Positions 33,661-41,239 of a stretch of DNA of 64,000 bases are shown here, piece by piece. The notes below the pieces were generated by a model. The model saw nothing but the letters and a program-made list of their open reading frames with translations, searched no databases and was not told the DNA's origin. Location of the stretch: positions 1,302,001 through 1,366,000 of the forward strand of contig OY969771.1 of assembly GCA_963702925.1 (NCBI GenBank), read 5' to 3'. The stretch's first letter is position 1. The number at the start of each line of letters is the position of its first letter. Position numbers and translations under genes: made by a program. The stretch comes from CAIKMD01 sp963702925 (lineage in GTDB: Bacteria > Pseudomonadota > Alphaproteobacteria > ATCC43930 > CGMCC-115725).

Positions 33661-34034
33661 TGCCCGCGCAAGCGGGCATCCAGGAGCCGATTCGAGGCGC
33701 ATGAATGCGGGCGATGAAAAATCCTTGCGTCTATATTCTTGCAAGCAAACGCAACGGGACGCTTTATGTCGGCATGACCAATGACATTGCCCGTCGCGGC
33801 TGGGAGCACAAATCGCACGTGGCTGACGGCTTCACCAAAGATTATGGTGTTCATCGCCTTGTCTATACCGAGTTTCATGAAACCATGCCCGATGCAATCT
33901 TGCGCGAAAAACAAATCAAGAAGTGGCGCCGTGCCTGGAAACTCGAACTTATCGAACGCGGCAACCCGCAATGGCGTGACCTCTATAATGACATATCGCA
34001 CTGATAACTCCTGGGTCCCCGCTTTCGCGGGGAC
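33661..34034 (+). mobile_element. GIY-YIG gene framed by inverted REP-like hairpins
   Basis: The left hairpin at 33661-33686 (TGCCCGC-GCAA-GCGGGCA then TCCAGGAG) and the right at 34008-34034 (CTCCTGG then GTCCCCGC-TTTC-GCGGGGAC) are the same unit in opposite orientation, identical at 22 of 26 positions. One stem base pair has changed on both sides (G-C in one, C-G in the other), so the pairing is conserved. The right hairpin starts 3 bp after the GIY-YIG stop. The unit lies between an ABC ATPase gene and a hydantoinase-like gene. Mobility is inferred from the layout. Confidence 0.55.
33705..34004 (+). CDS. Small GIY-YIG nuclease domain protein
   Basis: A 99-residue stand-alone GIY-YIG protein. 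The signature reads CVYILASKRNGTLYVGMT (YIL in place of GIY, YVG for YIG). It is followed by the conserved arginine in NDIARRGWEHKSH, with YTEFHETMPDAILREKQIKKW carrying the metal-binding glutamate. Length and layout match the many small proteins of this type, often mislabelled as UvrC-like, that are abundant in alphaproteobacterial genomes. The start may be 33705 or 33714 (MKNPCVYI). It is flanked by inverted REP-like hairpins, which suggests that it belongs to a repeat-spreading unit rather than to the transporter operon. Confidence 0.9.
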   Translation: MRAMKNPCVYILASKRNGTLYVGMTNDIARRGWEHKSHVADGFTKDYGVHRLVYTEFHETMPDAILREKQIKKWRRAWKLELIERGNPQWRDLYNDISH

Positions 34035-34064
34035 GATGCGTAGAGAATATTGCAGGACCTAACG

Positions 34065-35840
34065 ATGGACTCTCACGACACACAAAACGCGCGCCTTGCC
34101 GATCCGGTGGTGACCGAGATCGTGCGCAATGCGGTGATCGCGGTGACCGAGGAAATGAAGACCAACCTCATGCGCACCGCTTACAACATCATCATCTACG
34201 AGGCGCTCGACTTCACCACCGGCCTCTTCACCGCCGCGGGCGAAACCGTGTCGATCGGGCTGGGCCTGCCCATGTTCATCCGCGGCATGGCCGAGACGGT
34301 GAAGGCCAAGATCAAGCATTACGGCATCGAACGCATGCAGCCGGGCGACATCTATGTCACCAACGACGCCTATACCACTGGCTCGCATCTGAACCACGTC
34401 ACCTTGACCCTGCCGATCTTCCATCAGGGAACACTGGCCGGGTTTTCCTGCTGCATGGCGCATTGGCTCGACATCGGCGGCGCGTTGCGCGGCTCGGGCA
34501 CCGACATCTATGCCGAAGGGCTGCAAATCCCGATCGTCAAATATCAGGATGCCGGCAAGGTCAACGAGGACCTGCTCGATCTCATCCGCATGAATGTGCG
34601 CATCCCCAACCGCGCCATGGGCGATTTGCGCGCGCAGGTCGCGGCGGTGAAAACCGGCGAGCGGCGTTTCGTGCAGCTGCTCGACCGCTATGGGCGCGAG
34701 AAGGTGCTCGCCGCGATCGCCGCGATCATGAATCACGCCGAGGCCAAGGCGCGCGCCCGCACCATCACCATTCCCGACGGCGTCTATGAAGCCGAATCCT
34801 ATATGGACGATGACGGGGTCGAGGTCGGCCGCAAAGTGCCGATCAAGGTGAAAGTCGTGGTCGCAGGCGATGCGATGACCATCGACTTGTCCGAAGTGTC
34901 GAGCCAGGTGCGCGGCTTTTACAATTCGGGCCAGACCACCGGCATCGGCTGCACCCAGGTCGCCTATAAATGCATCACCTCGCCGACCGATTATCCGGTG
35001 AATGACGGCTCGTTCCGCAGCCTCACCTCGATCGTGCCCGCCGGCAAGGTGGTGAGCGCGGTGCGCCCGGCACCGATGCGCAAATGGATGACCTATCCCA
35101 TGACCGTGATCGACACGGTGTTCAAGGCGCTGGCACCGGCAATTCCCGACCGGGTGATCGCCGGGCATCACGCCGATCTGCTCACCCCCAACCAGCACGG
35201 CATCAACCCGAAGAACAAAGAGTTCTTCATCGCCTCGATGGGGCCGGTGGGCGGCGGCTGGGGTGCCAAGCACAATGAGGACGGCGTCTCGGCCACGGTG
35301 TGCATCAATGACGGCGACACGCATAACAGCCCTAATGAGCAGACCGAGGCGAAATTCCCGCTGGTCATCGAAAGCTTCTCGCTCATCGCCGATTCAGGCG
35401 GCGCCGGCAAATTCCGCGGCGGCCTCGGCATCGAGCGCGTGTTGCGCACGCGCTCCCACCTCACGGTCAATTGCCAAGTCGACCGGGTGCATTGCAAGCC
35501 TTGGGGATTGAATGGCGGGCTCGAAGCCAGCGGCAACGAGCTGGCGATCCGCCGCGACGGCAAATGGCAAGAAGACTATGCCAACGCCAAGATGATCTTC
35601 GAGCTGACCAAGGATGGCGACGCCTATCGCGTGCGTTCGGGCGGCGGCGGCGGTTACGGCCCGCCTTACGAGCGCGCGATCGAGGCGGTCGTCAAGGATG
35701 TGCGCCAGGGCTATGTGACGGTTGCGGCCGCCGCCGCGCTTTACGGCGTGATCATCGACCCCGACAGCTTCGCGATCGACGAGCAAGCAACGGCGCAACG
35801 GCGTGCCGACCTGCGTAGCACAGCAGGCGCGCGAATCTAG
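34065..35840 (+). CDS. Hydantoinase B / oxoprolinase-like (HyuB) protein
   Basis: A 591-residue protein of the HyuB family, normally the B subunit of ATP-dependent N-methylhydantoinase, 5-oxoprolinase or acetone carboxylase. Family features include DPVVTEIVRNAVIAVTEEMKTNL, PGDIYVTNDAYTTGSHLNHV, GFYNSGQTTG, GGWGAKHNEDGVSA and the glycine-rich RVRSGGGGGYGPPYERA near the end. The A subunit, which binds ATP, is not found beside it in this window, so this B subunit is either an orphan or paired with a distant gene. The frame starts at TTG 34050; ATG 34065 (MDSHDTQNARL) is preferred. It lies downstream of the ABC importer and may be cotranscribed. Confidence 0.92.
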   Translation: MDSHDTQNARLADPVVTEIVRNAVIAVTEEMKTNLMRTAYNIIIYEALDFTTGLFTAAGETVSIGLGLPMFIRGMAETVKAKIKHYGIERMQPGDIYVTNDAYTTGSHLNHVTLTLPIFHQGTLAGFSCCMAHWLDIGGALRGSGTDIYAEGLQIPIVKYQDAGKVNEDLLDLIRMNVRIPNRAMGDLRAQVAAVKTGERRFVQLLDRYGREKVLAAIAAIMNHAEAKARARTITIPDGVYEAESYMDDDGVEVGRKVPIKVKVVVAGDAMTIDLSEVSSQVRGFYNSGQTTGIGCTQVAYKCITSPTDYPVNDGSFRSLTSIVPAGKVVSAVRPAPMRKWMTYPMTVIDTVFKALAPAIPDRVIAGHHADLLTPNQHGINPKNKEFFIASMGPVGGGWGAKHNEDGVSATVCINDGDTHNSPNEQTEAKFPLVIESFSLIADSGGAGKFRGGLGIERVLRTRSHLTVNCQVDRVHCKPWGLNGGLEASGNELAIRRDGKWQEDYANAKMIFELTKDGDAYRVRSGGGGGYGPPYERAIEAVVKDVRQGYVTVAAAAALYGVIIDPDSFAIDEQATAQRRADLRSTAGARI

Positions 35841-35849
35841 CGCGCCTGC
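35823..35849. terminator. Possible bidirectional terminator hairpin
   Basis: GCAGGCGCGC at 35823-35832 and GCGCGCCTGC at 35840-35849 form a perfect 10-bp stem with a 7-base loop that spans the HyuB stop. It lies between convergent genes. No clear T-run follows on either strand, so its strength is uncertain. Confidence 0.45.
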
Positions 35850-35873
35850 GTCGTGCGAAGCAAAGAAGAGGCG

Positions 35874-36338
35874 CTAGGCCTGTTGTGCCGGGCCTTCTTT
35901 CTTGTGCGCGAGGATCGCTTCGAACACGTCCGCGTTCGGGCAGAATTCCTTGTTCTCGGTGCTTTCCGCCGGAGCCTTGCTGAGCCAGCGTTGGCAGCGG
36001 CTGTGGGACACGCACATCGCGCAGCTTTGCCCGAGCTGATAGCGCGAACGGGGATCGAGCTTGTTGATATCGATGCCGAGGCGCTTTGCCATCATCGGCA
36101 GCAGACGGCCCGCCTTGGGATAGCCGCGCACGATCCGGTCCAGTTCGGGCCGTGTCAGCCCGATATCGTCGAGCACGGCATCAAGGCTGCCGCGCCGGTC
36201 GAGATCGATAAACTCGTCGCGCAACGCGGCGCGGCTCATGGAGTCGGAGATGAATTGGCGAAGCCGGGCCATCGGCCGCGTGAGCGCTCCCTTCCAATCC
36301 ATTTTCTGACCGTCGGTATTTTGTGCAACGCTTTGCAT
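35874..36338 (-). CDS. Cysteine-rich DUF6455-like protein
   Basis: A 154-residue soluble protein resembling the DUF6455 family, of unknown function. The N-terminal half is helical (LTRPMARLRQFISDSMSRAALRDEF). A middle domain, LDAVLDDIGLTRPELDRIVRGYPKAGRLLPMMAKRLGID, looks like a helical bundle. The C-terminus holds four cysteines, SCAMCVSHSRCQRWL and EFCPNADVF, a C-x2-C-x5-C...C arrangement that could bind Zn or an Fe-S cluster. The frame is open to 36443, but the ATG at 36338 with AGGGGAG ahead is preferred. An FNR/FixK-type box lies 73 bp upstream of the start, which supports low-oxygen induction and fits a redox or metal role. Confidence 0.75.
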   Translation of the reverse strand: MQSVAQNTDGQKMDWKGALTRPMARLRQFISDSMSRAALRDEFIDLDRRGSLDAVLDDIGLTRPELDRIVRGYPKAGRLLPMMAKRLGIDINKLDPRSRYQLGQSCAMCVSHSRCQRWLSKAPAESTENKEFCPNADVFEAILAHKKEGPAQQA

Positions 36339-36410
36339 GGCGGCTCCCCTTCGACATCGGAAACTGATCAAATCTGACATCATGGGTAGCCTAGGTGCGT
36401 CGCCAAAGGG

Positions 36411-36424
36411 TTGATCCAAGTCAA
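36411..36424. promoter_or_regulatory. FNR/FixK-type binding site (one mismatch)
   Basis: TTGATCCAAGTCAA differs at one position from TTGAT-N4-ATCAA. Its centre is about 80 bp upstream of the DUF6455-like start codon. That fits a class II site at -41.5 with a leader of about 38 nt. Confidence 0.6.
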
Positions 36425-36522
36425 CATGATGCCGCTGCGACAATATGTCCGATTACCGCGGCGGCGGTCAGTGCAGTGCAGCAAGGCGAAGGCGAGCCGA
36501 GCCGCAACCCCAGTGAACGTTC

Positions 36523-36550
36523 TTGCGTTCTATGCTATTTGTGGCATAAT
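36523..36550 (+). promoter_or_regulatory. Promoter and operator-like dyad of the higBA genes
   Basis: TTGCGT at 36523-36528 and CATAAT at 36545-36550 are spaced 16 bp. Between them TATGC (36531-36535) and GCATA (36544-36548) form an inverted repeat covering the spacer and -10, a usual place for an antitoxin to autorepress. The predicted start of transcription falls at or near the GTG start codon at 36557, so the toxin mRNA may be leaderless. Confidence 0.5.
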
Positions 36551-36556
36551 TGAGCT

Positions 36557-36952
36557 GTGGCGGATCAGCGGATCATCAGCCCGGTCGTCTGGATCGGCAG
36601 CACGAAAAGAGACCTGTCCGCCTTTCCCGATGACGTAAAGGACGTAATGGGCTTTGCGCTCTTCGTGGCACAGCATGGCGAAAAACATCCCGACGCCAAG
36701 CCGCTGCGCGGATTCGGCGGCGCGGGCGTGTTCGAGATCGTCGAAGACCATCGCGGCGACACCTATCGAGCGGTCTATACGGTACGGCTAGCCGGGCGGA
36801 TTTATGCTCTGCACGCTTTCCAGAAGAAATCGAAAGCAGGGATCAAAACGCTAAAGGCCGATCTGGAGATGATCAAGACCCGGCTGCGGCGGGCCGAGGA
36901 ATTGCACGCCGCGTGGCTGCAGCAGCAAAAAGGAGTGCGAAAAGATGGCTAA
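36557..36952 (+). CDS. higB: HigB/Gp49-like toxin of a type II toxin-antitoxin pair
   Basis: A 131-residue RelE-superfamily toxin of the phage-derived Gp49-like (DUF891) group, which cleaves mRNA at the ribosome. The core is KDLSAFPDDVKDVMGFALFVAQHGEK-type residues followed by GVFEIVEDHRGDTYRAVYTVRLAGRIYALHAFQKKSKAGIKT, with the lysine-rich RNA-contact end. The start is GTG 36557, very close to the predicted promoter. No good ribosome site is visible, consistent with a leaderless message. The 3' end overlaps the antitoxin by 8 bp. The toxin-first order is characteristic of higBA. Confidence 0.88.
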   Translation: MADQRIISPVVWIGSTKRDLSAFPDDVKDVMGFALFVAQHGEKHPDAKPLRGFGGAGVFEIVEDHRGDTYRAVYTVRLAGRIYALHAFQKKSKAGIKTLKADLEMIKTRLRRAEELHAAWLQQQKGVRKDG

Positions 36953-37277
36953 ACGAGTCAAGACCGAGGAAGGCACGGCCAATGTGTTTGCCGATATCGG
37001 CTTGCCCGCTGCCGAGGAACGGCTTGCCAAGGCGACACTCGCCCTGACGATCGCCGAAGCGATTCGCGGCCGGAAACTCACGCAAGCGGCAGCGGCAGCG
37101 CTTTTTGACGTCGATCAGCCCAAAGTGTCGCGTCTGGTGCGCGGGCAACTTGCCGGATTCTCGACCGAAAAACTCATGCACTTTCTCACGCTGCTCGGCC
37201 GCGACGTGGAGATCGTGGTGAAGGAGGCGCCGCGCTCGCGCCATCACGGCCGCGTGCGCGTCGTGGCGGCGGCATGA
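36945..37277 (+). CDS. higA: HigA-like XRE family antitoxin
   Basis: A 110-residue antitoxin with a helix-turn-helix of the XRE/HigA type (LTQAAAAALFDVDQPKVSRLVRGQLAGFSTEKLMHFLTLLGRDVEIVV). It should neutralise the upstream toxin and repress the pair through the dyad at 36531-36548. The ATG at 36945 lies within the toxin frame (8-bp overlap) with AAAAGGAG upstream in the toxin gene, so translation is coupled. The basic histidine and arginine tail (APRSRHHGRVRVVAAA) is unusual but unexplained. Confidence 0.9.
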   Translation: MAKRVKTEEGTANVFADIGLPAAEERLAKATLALTIAEAIRGRKLTQAAAAALFDVDQPKVSRLVRGQLAGFSTEKLMHFLTLLGRDVEIVVKEAPRSRHHGRVRVVAAA

Positions 37278-37415
37278 CAGCGGCGGCATCACGTTCGAAC
37301 CGCCAGCGCCATCGAATCGACCAGCTTATGTTGCCGTGCGGCCGGGGACACGCCATCTGATGACATACGGAGTCTTCGCAGCGACCGGTGTCGCATTTCG
37401 AGCGGGAGCGCGCGC

Positions 37416-37820
37416 ATGAATGCCGACGGGCTGACCACGATACCGAGCATCCACGGGCCGCAGGACACGATGAATAGGCTCGCGGCGGCGATCGAAGCCA
37501 AAGGCCTCACGGTCTTTGCCCGGATCGATCACGCGGCGGGCGCGGCTGAGGCCGGGCTGTCGCTGCGCCCGACCGAGCTCGTCATCTTCGGCAATGCCAA
37601 AGGCGGCACGCCGCTCATGCAAGCGGATCAGAGCATGGGCATCGATCTGCCGCTCAAAGCGCTGGTGTGGCAGGACGCGTCGGGCAAGACTTGGCTCACC
37701 TACAACGAGCCGCACTTTCTCGCGCAGCGGCACGGTCTGGGCGACGCGGTCGAGCCGGTGGTGAAGGCGCTGTCGGCCGCGCTTGCCGCTCTCGCGCACG
37801 CCGCCACGACAGCCGCATAG
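37416..37820 (+). CDS. DUF302 family protein
   Basis: A 134-residue soluble protein of the DUF302 family. The features are TMNRLAAAIEAKGLTVFARIDHAAGAAEAGLSLRPTELVIFGNAKGGTPLMQ and ALVWQDASGKTWLTYNEPHFLAQRHG, which are the family's core. The function is unknown. It has no signal peptide, although some members of this family are secreted. A GGGAG stretch lies 10 bp before the ATG at 37416. It is convergent with the NMT1-type binding-protein gene and is separated from higA by 138 bp. Confidence 0.9.
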   Translation: MNADGLTTIPSIHGPQDTMNRLAAAIEAKGLTVFARIDHAAGAAEAGLSLRPTELVIFGNAKGGTPLMQADQSMGIDLPLKALVWQDASGKTWLTYNEPHFLAQRHGLGDAVEPVVKALSAALAALAHAATTAA

Positions 37821-37836
37821 CGGCGACGCGTCGCCG

Positions 37837-38811
37837 TTACTTCGGCAGAAACTCCTCGGTGTAGAGCGCGCTGTTGGGCGGGATGTCCGCCACCCCGCTC
37901 GCCGTCATCGCCTGTTTCACCACGGCAAAGCCCGCTGGATCGAAATGGCCGTTGTCGAGAAACATCGGCATCAGCTCGTCATAGACTTTCTGCGCGGTCG
38001 CCTCGTCGAGCTTGGTGATCGGGGTGGTGGAAGCGATGGTCTCGGCACGATGGGTTTTCATATAGGCGATGGTCTCGAACCAGCCGCGCAGAAACCGGCG
38101 CACCGTATCGGGCTTTTCGGCGATCAGGCTGTTGGTCGCGTAGATCACATGGGTGATGAAGGGATTGATGTATTTGCCGAAGGTGACGAGAATCTTCCCC
38201 TGCCCCGAGGCTTCGAGGCGATAACCGGTTTCGATATTGCCCGAGGCGCCATCGACATTCTTGGCGCGGAGCGCGGCCACCTGCGCCTCGAGATTGCCGA
38301 CCGGTGTCGGCTTGATCGCGTCGTCGCCGCTCCAACCCAAACGCCGCGACAGCTCGGCCGTCAGCCAATAGGTCAAGGAGCCCGCGGTGGAAACGCCAAC
38401 CAGGCGGCCTTTCAGATCGTCGACCGTTTTGACGCTGCCATCGGCGCGCACGAGCACGGCCAGGTTGATCGGCGCGCCGGCAAAGGCGGCCACGCCCCGC
38501 TCCGGCGCGCCTTTGGCGATGAACTGAAAATCCGTGCCCGAGCCGAGCGCGACATCGATGCTGTTCGCGGTCATGCCCTGATGCAGCTGCGCGCCGGGCA
38601 AGGTGACAGTCGTCAGCTCGAGATCGTATTTCTTGAAGATGCCGGCATCGATTCCGACTTGCAGCAGCGCGAAATCGTAATCGGTCGAATCGGCCTTGCC
38701 GACCCGCAAGGTCTCGGCGGAAGCGCGGCCGAGACCGCCGTCGAGCGCGAGCAGCAACAGCGAGGCCGCGACAGCGGCAAGCATGCGAAGGGTACGAGTT
38801 TGCGTCGTCAC
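37837..38811 (-). CDS. ABC-type substrate-binding protein, NMT1/SsuA-like (second orphan)
   Basis: A 324-residue exported binding protein of the same NMT1/SsuA/THI5 type as at 21598-22578. The signal peptide is TRTLRMLAAVAASLLLLALDGGLGRASA. The mature opening is LRVGKADSTDYDFALLQVGIDAGIFKKYDLE, and STAGSLTYWLTAELSRRLGW lies mid-protein. The frame is open to 38952. The GTG at 38811 has GGGAGG 4 bp ahead and begins the signal, so it is chosen. No permease or ATPase is adjacent. Two orphan NMT1 proteins in one window suggest they share a transporter encoded elsewhere. Confidence 0.87.
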   Translation of the reverse strand: MTTQTRTLRMLAAVAASLLLLALDGGLGRASAETLRVGKADSTDYDFALLQVGIDAGIFKKYDLELTTVTLPGAQLHQGMTANSIDVALGSGTDFQFIAKGAPERGVAAFAGAPINLAVLVRADGSVKTVDDLKGRLVGVSTAGSLTYWLTAELSRRLGWSGDDAIKPTPVGNLEAQVAALRAKNVDGASGNIETGYRLEASGQGKILVTFGKYINPFITHVIYATNSLIAEKPDTVRRFLRGWFETIAYMKTHRAETIASTTPITKLDEATAQKVYDELMPMFLDNGHFDPAGFAVVKQAMTASGVADIPPNSALYTEEFLPK

Positions 38812-38960
38812 GGAACCTCCCAGGTGTTTCTGCGCCTTGGCCCGGTTGAGCCAAGCGCGTTTGTGGCGGGTTCTTCGCATGGGCATCCGGCGAGAGCAAG
38901 GGCCGAGAGGTCGCAGCCGCCTTGCTTTGCACCGCCGCCCCGACCGTGCCATGCTTGGCC

Positions 38961-39080
38961 ATGCGCCGGCTCGACCGCTACGACATCATCGGCATTGCGC
39001 TGGTCGCCTTCATCGCGGCGATCTGGATCGCGCATTTCCTGCTCCCGCCGGCGCCGCCTTTGCCTTTGCCGCCACATTGA
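38961..39080 (+). CDS. Possible 39-residue membrane microprotein
   Basis: An ATG at 38961 opens a 39-codon frame encoding MRRLDRYDIIGIALVAFIAA, then a second hydrophobic run and a proline-rich end (LLPPAPPLPLPPH). It has one clear transmembrane helix preceded by basic residues, the usual positive-inside pattern. There is no strong ribosome site. It ends 30 bp before the GST gene on the same strand. It may be a leader gene for the GST or a chance frame. Confidence 0.35.
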   Translation: MRRLDRYDIIGIALVAFIAAIWIAHFLLPPAPPLPLPPH

Positions 39081-39110
39081 CCGGTGCGGCGCCAAGCTTC
39101 GCCGCGAGCC

Positions 39111-39806
39111 ATGATCGATCTCTACGTCTTTCCCGATGTGTGGGGGATTAACCCCAGCCCCTTCTGCCTCAAGGTCGAGACTTATTGCCGCTTGGCCGGC
39201 GTGCCGTTCCGCGCCATACCGACCTTGCCGTTTCGCGCGCCGCGCGGAAAGCTTCCCTTCATCGACGACGGCAAGGACCGCGTCCCGGATAGCGGTCTCA
39301 TCATCGATCATCTGAAGCGCCGCTACGGCGACGTTCTCGATCGCGATCTCGATGCCGCGCAACGCGCGCAAGGACATCTCGTCCGGCGAAGCTGCGAAGA
39401 GAGTTTTTACTTCGTCCTGCTTTACTCGCGTTGGATCGAGCCGGCGGGCTGGAAGGTGATAAAGCCGGCTCTATTCGGATCGCTCCCCATCCCGCTACGC
39501 GATGCCGTGGCGGAACTCGCGCGCCGCAGCGTGCGGCGCGCCCTGTATGCTCAAGGCTATGGCCGCCACACCGGCGATCAAATCCAGGCCATCGGTGCCG
39601 CCGATCTCGCCGCGCTCGCCGCCACGGTTACAACCCAAGGTTTCACTGTCGCCGATCATCCGACCTCCTACGACGCCGCGCTCTATGGCGCGCTCGCAAA
39701 TATCCTCGACGCTCCGATCGAGGCCGCGCTAAAGCAGGAGGCGCAACGGCACGCAGCGCTGACGGGTTTTGTCGCGCGCATGAAGTCGGCTTTGGCGCGG
39801 GTTTAG
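39111..39806 (+). CDS. Glutathione S-transferase family protein
   Basis: A 231-residue protein with the N-terminal thioredoxin-like GST domain (LYVFPDVWGINPSPFCLKVETYCRLAGVPFRAIP, then RGKLPFIDDGKDRVPDSGLIIDHLKRRYG) and a helical C-terminal domain. PSPFC at residues about 14-18 and the PDSGLI loop for glutathione contact are the family marks. The sequence leans to the metaxin/Tom37-like GST group. A substrate cannot be named. The frame is open from 39084; the ATG at 39111 gives the usual start. It is followed by the IS5-family element. Confidence 0.88.
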   Translation: MIDLYVFPDVWGINPSPFCLKVETYCRLAGVPFRAIPTLPFRAPRGKLPFIDDGKDRVPDSGLIIDHLKRRYGDVLDRDLDAAQRAQGHLVRRSCEESFYFVLLYSRWIEPAGWKVIKPALFGSLPIPLRDAVAELARRSVRRALYAQGYGRHTGDQIQAIGAADLAALAATVTTQGFTVADHPTSYDAALYGALANILDAPIEAALKQEAQRHAALTGFVARMKSALARV

Positions 39807-39847
39807 CGCGACCCGCAGCGCCCCAAAGACCCGCGTGCTCGCGCCTA

Positions 39848-40688
39848 GGGTCGAGACTCAATCAGGTCCACCAGATGATAGCGGCCGCGATGGCGACGGC
39901 TGCTGCGAAGTTGATGGCGAGCTTGTCGTATCGTGTGGCGATGCGGCGCCAGTCCTTCAGCCTGCAGAGGGCACGCTCAATGATATTGCGGCGTTTGTAG
40001 GCTTCTGCATCGAAGGGGTGGAAGCGTTTGCGTGTCGGGTTGTTCGGGATCACCGGAAGGGTGCCGCGCGCCAGGAGGAACTGGCGTAGTCCGTTGCTGT
40101 CGTAGGCTGTATCAGCGGCACAGATCTGAGCTGGCGGCAAAGGGCCGAGCAGGCCGAGGGCGGCGCGCACGTCACCAAGCTGGCCGGGTGTTATCTCGAA
40201 CGCGATGATCCGCCCGCAGCCGTCGACGACGGCATGGATTTTGGTCGTGCGACCGCCGCGCGAGCGACCAATCGCCTGCGCTGAGGCCCCCCTTTTCCGC
40301 CGCCCGCCGAGCGATGCGCCTTCGCTGTGGTGCTGTCGATGATCTGCATACCGCCTTCGCTGATGTTCGTCAGCGCCGCGAATAGGCGCTGCCAAACGCC
40401 GCGGCGAGACCAGCGATGAAAGCGATTATAGATCGTCGTGTAAGGGCCGTAGACCGGAGGACAATCCTGCCAACGACAGCCGACTTTCAGGACGTGAATG
40501 ATCCCGCTCAGCACCCGCCGATCATCGACCCGCCGAGCACCTGGTTGGTTGTAGGGCAGCAGCGGGGCGATCACGCGCCACTGATCGTCACTCAGCCAAA
40601 ATTCTCCAGCCATGATCCGAACTCCATAGGTTCAGAGCTTAAATCACGTCCGTATAAAAAGTTCAATGGGTTGATTGAGTTTTGACCC
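39848..40688 (-). mobile_element. IS5-family insertion sequence (IS427-like)
   Basis: An 841-bp element. Terminal repeats are GGGTCGAGACTCAATCA at 39848-39864 and the reverse complement of 40672-40688, matching at 15 of 17 positions. A TA dinucleotide flanks both ends (39846-39847 and 40689-40690), consistent with a 2-bp target duplication. One transposase is encoded in two overlapping frames. Ends and frames are intact, so the element may be active or recently active. Confidence 0.88.
39862..40613 (-). CDS. IS5-family transposase, produced by -1 frameshift
   Basis: Two overlapping frames, orfA 40191-40613 (140 codons) and orfB ending at 39862, give a transposase of about 250 residues when joined by a -1 shift. 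orfA begins MAGEFWLSDDQWRVIAPLLP and carries the first DDE aspartate in IIDSTTAKAHRSAGGGKGG. orfB carries the second in ICAADTAYDSNGLR and the glutamate in RRNIIERALCRLKDWRR. The switch is at the slippery run AAAAGGGGGG (minus strand, 40287-40296), as in the IS427 group of IS5. The catalytic residues are complete, so the enzyme is probably functional. Confidence 0.88.
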
Positions 40689-40971
40689 TAAGGCGACTTA
40701 AATCCGTCAAAGAGACACGGGATTGTCATGAAAGAAATAGTAAGGAAACGTGAGCGCCCCCTTTCGAATCTCGTGCGAATCGCGGTTTTGCCGCGCGGAT
40801 CATGGCTAAGGAAAAGTAAGGATACGGTCTCGGGCACCGATGCCTGTGGAAAAACGATCGGTTCGGGGATGACGCCTCGTCCCGGCTCCATATTGTGATA
40901 AAAAGCCTGCCCTCGGGCACGGCGAGCGCGCGTTCCCCGCTTCGGACGAAGGCGGGCAAGGAGATCCGTCG

Positions 40972-41172
40972 ATGCGTCGCCTGGGTTCGTTGGCCGGTCT
41001 GGTGCTTGCGGTTCCTTCCGGTTTAGCTGGATGCAGCAGCGTCACCTTGCGCGATCCGGCCACCGGCGCCACCGCAAGTTGCACCAAGAGCCTGCTCTGG
41101 GAGATCAACCCCTGGTCGAAATCCGATCTCTGTATCGAAGAGTACGAAACCGAAGGGTGGAAACCGATTTGA
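40972..41172 (+). CDS. Small lipoprotein of unknown function
   Basis: A 66-residue exported lipoprotein. The signal peptide MRRLGSLAGLVLAVPSGLAG ends in a lipobox (LAGC) with the lipidated cysteine at residue 21. The mature part has two more cysteines (ASCTKSLLWEINPWSKSDLC) that probably form a disulfide. No family is recognised. GGAG stretches upstream serve as ribosome site. The preceding gap back to the IS (40691-40971) contains imperfect short repeats around AGTAAGGA at about 40740 and 40815 and no convincing gene. Confidence 0.7.
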   Translation: MRRLGSLAGLVLAVPSGLAGCSSVTLRDPATGATASCTKSLLWEINPWSKSDLCIEEYETEGWKPI

Positions 41173-41239
41173 TCCGCTTCGCGCCCGGCGCATTCTTGCC
41201 CCGCTGATTTCGACCCGACAATCCTTGACCGAGACATTC

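Noticed and set aside
34059..35324. Minus-strand frame opposite hyuB
   Set aside because: Shadow of the HyuB-like gene; Asp/His/Arg-rich translation without domains.
40688..40959. Two short minus-strand frames next to the IS element
   Set aside because: They translate an imperfect repeat (SLLFLSHDP-like segments in both frames) and have no start signals.
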